A program made the translations under genes and the position numbers. A DNA stretch of 64,000 nucleotides from Theocolax elegans (Eukaryota; Arthropoda; Insecta; Hymenoptera; Cerocephalidae). The stretch is from positions 45,573,466 through 45,637,465 of the forward strand of contig CM047431.1 in assembly GCA_026168455.1 (NCBI GenBank), given 5' to 3'. This document shows positions 57,354 to 64,000 of the stretch, piece by piece. The notes under the pieces are model-generated. The model saw only the letters and a list, made by a program, of their open reading frames with translations, ran no database searches and was not told the DNA's origin. Within the stretch, counting starts at the first letter, position 1. The number at the start of each line of letters is the position of its first letter.

Positions 57354-60300
57354 CTAAAAAATATATTTAAAAAAATATAATTTATTTTTCAGGATATATT
57401 AATCGATAAATTAATTTTTTTCAGCATTTGTATACCTAAATTTCGTATTATTAAATATATAATATATTGTTAATTACTCTTTCTTGCATAAATATAGAAA
57501 ATTATGTTATAATATAAATTATAGTGGTAAAATAAATATAATAAAAAAGTTAAAATGTTTACTCTAAATGTTCTGGCTATGGAGAGGATAGAGTGAAGTT
57601 TAAGGTGTGAAAGAAAATGTTAATTGTAAATTGAGATAAATGTCAAAGTTCCTTTATTTCGCGGTAACCCGGGATCACTGCTTGTTTAGGCGTAAAAACC
57701 TCACGGAGTAGAGGAAAAAGCCTGAACAAGAATCCGTACAACAACAAAAAGGAAACGGCCCGATTGAGTTTACAATAAACCCGCAAGATTCGCAATTGTC
57801 CGAGATACAAGAAAATTGCTAGTTGTTTTGACTCGAAGCAAGCGATATCCCGAAAGACTATTATTTACCTGTTCTAGTCAAAAGGTTGTTGATAACTAAA
57901 CTCTTTTTCAAACTTTCTCTCCCGGTCCCTACTTGCCCCCACTTTCAATCTAAAGCGGGGGTGGAGCTTCGCTTTTCCGGGTCTTCGGGCCAAAGCAAGG
58001 TTCGAGTACCCCCTCCATTTCTCTGCTCTCTTATGGTTTGTCGCCTGACAGCCCTCAGTTCGCCCATCTCGAATATGTCGAGCAACGATTGGCCCTCACT
58101 ACCGGGATGTTACTCCCTTTTATTGGGGCCTAAATTTCCAGGCAAACCTAGACTTCGATTATTCAGCGTCTCGGCCATGGTTTCGCGTCTCCACGTCCAT
58201 GCACGTTAATGTAACCCTTCGAGCAGATTATCAAGTCGGACATATTTGCCAATTTATTCGAATTTTCTTTTTATGGTTCGATCTCTCGATCGATGATATA
58301 ACAATGCAATTTTCGTAGTTCTTAATAATTATAATGGTTTACATCGCTTGAGGCTCGAGTCAAAACATCTTTACATGATTCTTATAAAATATATTTACGA
58401 AGGATTCATCCACGCACACGCGCACATTATGCATATACATATACACCCCTCACACACCTGCATACTTCCCTACACTCACATACATATCCGTACCAATAGA
58501 TATACATATACATATACATACAACATAACAATGTACAATATATAATTAATTCTTTAAATTGTAAGCATACACACACTCGCATTGTTGGGTACTTTCACGA
58601 TTTTCCCATCTGTGCGTGGATTCCCCTTCGGGTTTTTCCCCAGGTCTGCCGGCGGCTTCTTTTTATGCCTGTCTAACAACCCTTCGTTTTTACTTTATTA
58701 CTATGAACTAATCTTTAACCCGTGGGCGTTACGGTTTCTTTATGTCGAAATTTCTAGAGGCCGCATTTTGAGTTTATACCGGTCAACTATAAATCTGTAT
58801 AAAGGAAAAATCCCTGGCGACGTGTTTGTCCGACATCTGCAATGGGACGCCGGGAATTTTATTGTTTTAATAGTGCGCGTTTGTTTCATTGTATCCTAAA
58901 CACTAAAATTATGTAATAGCTTTCATTTAATAACAATCGCACACGCATTTCCTGACAATTTTTATTAAGTTAATCATTAGAAACTGTTAAAAATTTAATT
59001 GTGATAATCGTTAACTGTTAAACAGTTAATTATGATACCCGCAGTGTACATAAACTAATTAAAACATCTATTGCTTCAAATAAGAATTAAATAAACAAAC
59101 TTTGGTCGATTATGCAATTATGCGAAATAATTAAGTACTCAATTTTATTTTATAAACAAAGAAAAAAATATCTACTAATAAAAGGCATACATCAACATGA
59201 GAATTCCTTAATTTTTACTCTCTTAAAAAAACTTATAAACATAAAAAATTTAAATTATTACCAATACTCGTTATTATCAATAATGTAAATAATGAAATTA
59301 AAAAAAAATATAAAATTAAATTATTACCATCCATTTTTAAATATAAAAAGCATAAATATCGTAAGTTTTACTGACGTAAAAGCAAGATAAAATGCACATA
59401 TTTACCCCCAAGGTTGCTATCATCATCATTTTCAGTGAAATGTGAAGAAACACTTGCTGGAATGTAGTCTAATGTTGTAGGTGATGCGACAAAGAATGAT
59501 TCGTTTAGATTTGATTCTATGTAAGAATTTTCATTTAAATTAGTTTCTCTATATTGCGACCACTGGGACTCTGAAAATTTTATTGGATTTATTAGTATAA
59601 TTATTCGTTTCGAGTCCTAATGAGTTAATTATATTGTTTTTTGATGTATTAATTAAAAATTAATGCAAAATATCTATGAAAAAATGAATTCAGGTAATAA
59701 TAATATGATTGAATTAACTAAACTTACGTTTGACTGATGTAGAAGGTGGTACAGTGTTGTTTGATATGTCCAAATAACTTACTGAATTATCATAAATTAT
59801 GAAATTATCTAAAAAATATATTTAAAAAAATATAATTTATTTTTCAGGATATATTAATCGATAAATTAATTTTTTTCAGCATTTGTATACCTAAATTTCG
59901 TATTATTAAATATATAATATATTGTTAATTACTCTTTCTGCATAATATAGAAAATTATGTTATAATATAAATTATAGTGGTAAATAAATATAATAAAAAA
60001 GTTAAAATGTTTACTCTATTGTAAATTGAGATAAATGTCAAAGTTCCTTTATTTCGCGGTAACCCGGGATCACTGCTTGTTTAGGCGTAACAAACCTCAC
60101 GGAGTAGAGGAAAAAGCCTGAACAAGAATCCGTACAACAACAAAAAGGAAACGGCCCGATTGAGTTTACAATAAACCCGCAAGATTCGCAATTGTCCGAG
60201 ATACAAGAAAATTGCTAGTTGTTTTGACTCGAAGCAAGCGATATCCCGACAAGACTATTATTTACCTGTTCTAGTCAAAAGGTTGTTGTATAACTAAACT

Positions 60301-61743
60301 CTTTTTCAAACTTCTCTCCCCGGTCCCTACTTGCCCCCACTTTCAATCTAAAGCGGGGTGGAGCTTTCGCTTCTTCCGGGTCTTCGGGCCAAAGCAAGGT
60401 TCGAGTACCCCCTCCATTCTCTGCTCTCTTATGGTTTGTCGCCTGACAGCCCTCAGTTCGCCCATCTCGAATATGTCGAGCAACGATTGGCCCTCACTAC
60501 CGGGATGTTACTCCCTTTTATTGGGGCCTAAATTTCCAGGCAAACCTAGACTTCGATTATTCAGCGTCTCGGCCATGGTTTCGCGTCTCCACGTCCATGC
60601 ACGTTAATGTAACCCTTCGAGCAGATTATCAAGTCGGACATATTTGCCAATTTATTCGAATTTTCTTTTTATGGTTTCGATCTCTCGATCGATGATATAA
60701 CAATGCAATTTTCGTAGTTCTAATAATTTATAATGGTTTACATCGCTTGAGGCTCGAGTCAAAACATCTTTACATGATTCTTATAAAATATATTTACGAA
60801 GGATTCATCCACGCACACGCGCACATTATGCATATACATATACACCCCTCACACACCTGCATACTTCCCTACACTCACATACATATCCGTACCAATAGAT
60901 ATACATCTACATATACATACAACATAACAATGTACAATATATATAATTAATTCTTTAAAATTGTAAGCATACACACACTCGCATTGTTGGGTACTTTCAC
61001 GATTTTCCCATCTGTGCGTGGATTCCCCTTCGGGTTTTTCCCCCGGTCTGCCGGCGGCTTCTTTTTTATGCCTGTCTAACACCCTTCGTTTTTACTTTAT
61101 TACTATGAACTAATCTTTAACCCGTGGGCGTTACGGTTTCTTTATGTCGAAATTTCTAGAGGCCGCATTTTTGAGTTTATACCGGTCAACTATAAATCTG
61201 TATAAAGGAAAATCCCTGGCGACGTGTTTGTCCGACATCTGCAATGGGACGCCGGGATATTTTATTGTTTAATAGTGCGCGTTTGGTTTCATTGTATCCT
61301 AAACACTAAAATTATGTAATAGCTTTCATTTAATAACAATCGCACACGCATTTCCTGACAATTTTTATTAAGTTAATCATTAGAAACTGTTAAAAATTTA
61401 ATTGTGATAATCGTTAACTGTTAAACAGTTAATTATGATACCCGCAGTGTACATAAACTAATTAAAATATCTATTGCTTCAAATAAGAATTAAATAACAA
61501 ACTTTGGTCGATTATGCAATTATGCGAAATAATTAAGCACTCAATTTTATTTTATAAACAAAGAAAAAAATATCTACTAATAAAAGGCATACATCAACAT
61601 GAGAATTCCTTAATTTTTACTCTCTTAAAAAAACTTATAAACATAAAAAATTTAAATTATTACCAATACTCGTTATTATCAATAATGTAAATAATGAAAT
61701 TAAAAAAAAATATAAAATTAAATTATTACCATCCATTTTTAAA
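56883..61743. repeat. 2.4-kb direct tandem duplication including two exons
   Basis: 56883-59338 and 59339-61743 are head-to-tail copies starting AAATATAAAAAGCATAAATA. Each has the 165-nt and 81-nt exons of the DUF7869-type gene, then a GC-richer block, then AT-rich sequence. The left copy has about 58 extra bases near 57565-57622. Elsewhere the differences are mostly single-base indels at homopolymers. Confidence 0.92.
57560..59338. other. GC-richer LTR-like block in an intron (and second copy 60000-61743)
   Basis: Starts around TTTATTTCGCGGTAACCCGG and ends about CACTAAAATTATGTAATAGC. No reading frame shows recognisable motifs; the 107- and 105-codon ORFs have biased composition only. It includes a CA/TA-rich stretch near 58410-58540. 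This could be a solo LTR or a large non-autonomous element. Flanking repeats could not be determined. Confidence 0.4.
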
Positions 61744-61744
61744 T

Positions 61745-62934
61745 AGGTAGAAAATGAAAAAACTAGTAGAGATAACAGAACGCAGATACAAATTTTCTGC
61801 TAAGAAATTCGATCATTGGTCGAAAGAAGCCAAACGAGGCGACAACTATATTTGCTAACAAAGGAAAAAAAACATAGTTACACCGAAGTTAATTAATTTT
61901 AATTACAAATTATTTATATATAAAACTTCTTCACTTAATTGATACACAAATTATTAACAAAAGCAGTATTATAAATTGGCAAATTTCTATTAATAAACAG
62001 AAACATAAAATATGAAATATTATATAAATATCTTAAATTATAATTAATAAAGAATATAAAAATTAAACAAGATTTGACAGCATTATTTAAAAAAAGCATA
62101 ACAACATTATCAAATAAATCGACTTTATTAAAATAATTAAAAATTACTTACCTAAAAATTAGAAGCAAGTTAACAAAAAAGCATCAGACTACGAATCGAG
62201 CTGAATTTTCCGCCAAGGAGTTTCACTTCGCTGCACGACCGACCAGTGACACACTGAAAACGTGGTCGCGCTGACGATGGGAGTTGACCGAGCGCGTCAA
62301 TGTTTTCCATGTCAGTATGTTTACTAAATAGTACAAACTTTTGAAACTTACAAAAACATCAACAAGAAGCTTAAAATTATGTTTACTTTTTCTTGAATTT
62401 TTGTTTTTCTTTTCCTATTTAGCGGCGACAGTAATAACGAATTTTAGCTTATTAATTTTTTTAAATCATTAGAAACAATGTTCGATATATTTGTTAATAT
62501 TGATATCGCTCGTGGATGAATATTTAATATATAATATGAATTTATCGGTTTCATGCGAGCTAAATGCGTAAATTTTAATAATTTCTCGCAAACTGTCATT
62601 TTTCGTAATTTTAATTTTAATTAGACAAATGTAATTTAACACTGATACCTCTTAAACAATTTTCAAGCATGTCAACTATTCAATTTTGGCGGTTGTATTC
62701 GAATCATTTTGTACCTTATTCCATTTCTCTCCCTTGTTTAACTCTAGCGAAAAAATCTCACTCCGTAAAACAGAACCTTCGTATAAAAATTGAGTTATTT
62801 AAAACCAACAATTGACTAAAGTGTATATTTCATCTATTTTGTTTTAATTATAATTATTATAAACATTATATTACGGTATTAAGTTTTACGATATATTGTT
62901 AAATTCCCGTTAAAAATAAGAGTACAACGTTAAA
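61745..62934. other. Region upstream of the duplicated exons
   Basis: A short plus-strand ORF at 61754-61858 (36 codons, KKLVEITERRYKFSAKKF) is seen without further support. On the minus strand a donor TTTTTAG|GTAAGT lies at 62157, and the GC-richer segment 62330-62158 before it could be a 5' untranslated exon of the DUF7869-type gene, since stops precede the junction in the required phase. The rest is AT-rich. Confidence 0.35.
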
Positions 62935-63200
62935 TAATAGATAAATAAAAATAATCTTTTATAAAATTGCCAAAAAACAATTGTCAATATTATTGCTGAG
63001 CTAAACCGGCAGTAGTACCAACTTAAAATCATAGACGAAAAATTCGTTCCTGAGTTATCACCTTTTATAACCAGACTCCGAGTTAGCACCTTTTATAACC
63101 GGACTACAAGGTAGCACCTTTTAAAACCGGACCCCGAGGTAGCACCTTTTATAATCGGATTCCGAGGTAGCACCTTCTTATCGGGGAACGACGAGTTAAT
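62935..63200. repeat. Inverted copy of the 28-bp minisatellite and its flank
   Basis: Reverse complement of 50435-50880 but with only about four to five 28-bp units (63060-63180). It ends with the same CTTATCGGGGAACGACGA boundary sequence. The AT-rich flank 62935-63055 is also shared. The Penelope-like fragment next to the 50-kb copy is absent here. Confidence 0.9.
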
Positions 63201-63443
63201 GAATATGTATTTGAATTGAGTCAAATGCACATTCATTATAACATTTAATACATGAAAAATTTGTTGCAGATATTTCGAAAAGAACACCTGCAAATGCATC
63301 ATTCATTAGTAGTTAACGAATGATATGTTGAGGGCAAAGAATTCGTGATTTGTGATTAATTTTTAGTGCAAACATTTTCAAAGGTAAAAATTAAACATAT
63401 GAAAAATAAAAATCTTTTATTACGTAAAAAAATGTTTTTCATT

Positions 63444-63965
63444 TTATAATACATCTCTGGAACTTATTACATATTTTCCTTCCGACGTAACATGTAATTT
63501 TATTGGACGATAATAATCTTTAAAATTAATTTTTAATATTTGTTCAACCTTGTCTGTTGGCATTAATAAGTGATAGGCCTTTATGTGGTTATTGAAACCT
63601 AAAGTTTTACACTTTTTCACACTAAAAGCAAATTCTTTTTCCTTTATTCTAATAATATTAGAAATAATTCCAAAAATAGGATCACCTAATTTGTTAGTAC
63701 AGATATGTAATAGATCATTTCTCTTGTAACAAGTGCCATTTATTGAAATTGTAACAAGTTGGTCAGTTTGAAATTCAGAAGCAGTTTTACATTTTGTAAT
63801 CACAATTAAATTTTTAAAACCTTTGCGACTAAAAAATCTATACGACAGATTTAACTGTAACTTTCTAGTTCTGTTAATTCTGCATTTTATTGTTCGAGCA
63901 TATATTTTCGATTTTTTATGATACGCTTCCCACTTATTACAAGAAAGGTACTTTAGTGGACCCAT
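63444..63965 (-). CDS. Unrecognised 173-codon ORF
   Basis: ATG at 63965. Basic N-terminus (KWEAYHKKSKIYARTIKCR), then FSRKGFKNLIVITKC, QTDQLVTISINGTCYKR, DPIFGIISNIIRI, AFSVKKCKTLGFNNH and YYRPIKLHVTSEGKYVISSRDVL. The arrangement (a FG-I-..I segment, then a C-terminal Y/F-P...-Y-x-I-S) resembles the C-terminal region of insect transposase-domain proteins, including the end of the ORF at 42059-44521, but only loosely. It could be the last exon of such a gene. No intron signals were verified. Confidence 0.4.
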   Translation of the reverse strand: MGPLKYLSCNKWEAYHKKSKIYARTIKCRINRTRKLQLNLSYRFFSRKGFKNLIVITKCKTASEFQTDQLVTISINGTCYKRNDLLHICTNKLGDPIFGIISNIIRIKEKEFAFSVKKCKTLGFNNHIKAYHLLMPTDKVEQILKINFKDYYRPIKLHVTSEGKYVISSRDVL

Positions 63966-64000
63966 GATTTTAATACACGTGGGATAATGAGTTATGTAAT

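Noticed and set aside
57886..58899. 107- and 105-codon ORFs
   Set aside because: They lie in the GC-richer intronic repeat, are disrupted in the second copy by one-base indels, and show no motif.

Overview
This window looks like AT-rich arthropod (most likely insect) nuclear DNA that is dominated by transposable elements. The evidence is spliceosomal GT-AG introns with correct phasing, a metazoan-style BEN-domain gene, a 5S-rRNA-derived SINE, Helitron, CACTA-like, Tc1/mariner-like, Ty3/Gypsy and Penelope-like sequences, and long AT-rich spacers. No bacterial operon, rRNA operon or CRISPR array is present. The species cannot be named from the sequence alone.

Layout. 1-9.7 kb is nested LTR-retrotransposon debris: a Gypsy pol fragment running off the left edge, a gag remnant at 2.8-4.0 kb, two same-orientation LTR+leader copies (4.0-5.0 and 6.8-7.8 kb), a second LTR family in the opposite orientation (6.0-6.8 kb), and a Tc1/mariner-like transposase (8.26-9.74 kb) split by a third copy of the same chimeric LTR-leader junction. 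9.8-14.5 kb holds a 34-bp satellite, a MITE-like repeat, a tRNA-derived repeat and a second Gypsy remnant. 14.8-16.2 kb is a broken DUF7869-type gene. 16.3-18.4 kb is a transposon terminus split by a 1.4-kb foldback palindrome. 18.5-20.5 kb is a seven-exon BEN-domain gene. 24-34 kb is a minus-strand Helitron encoding a Ulp1-like protease, a Rep (HUH) domain and a Pif1-type helicase, internally tandem-duplicated. 34.3-39.7 kb is a tandem-duplicated GC-richer LTR-like block with a terminal-inverted-repeat element holding a long TG microsatellite. 39.7-45.2 kb is a CACTA-like transposase gene with its 3' terminal region, plus a 5S SINE with an intact target-site duplication. 45.7-47.4 kb is a second, plus-strand Helitron fragment carrying a MITE. 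47.8-48.8 kb is a second foldback palindrome. 49.9-50.7 kb is a Penelope-like RT fragment and a 28-bp minisatellite. 51.3-57.4 kb is a six-exon DUF7869-type gene whose two 5'-most visible exons are tandemly duplicated (59.4-59.8 kb). 62-64 kb has an inverted copy of the 28-bp minisatellite and an unrecognised ORF.

Common themes. Almost every element carries frameshifts, many at homopolymer runs. There are four independent direct tandem duplications (0.75, 3.35, 1.75 and 2.4 kb); these could be real or could be assembly duplications, and read depth would decide. The most distinctive structures are the two large near-perfect palindromes with short loops. One has its apparent empty site in the same window, where the same flanking sequence occurs at 45 kb without the palindrome.
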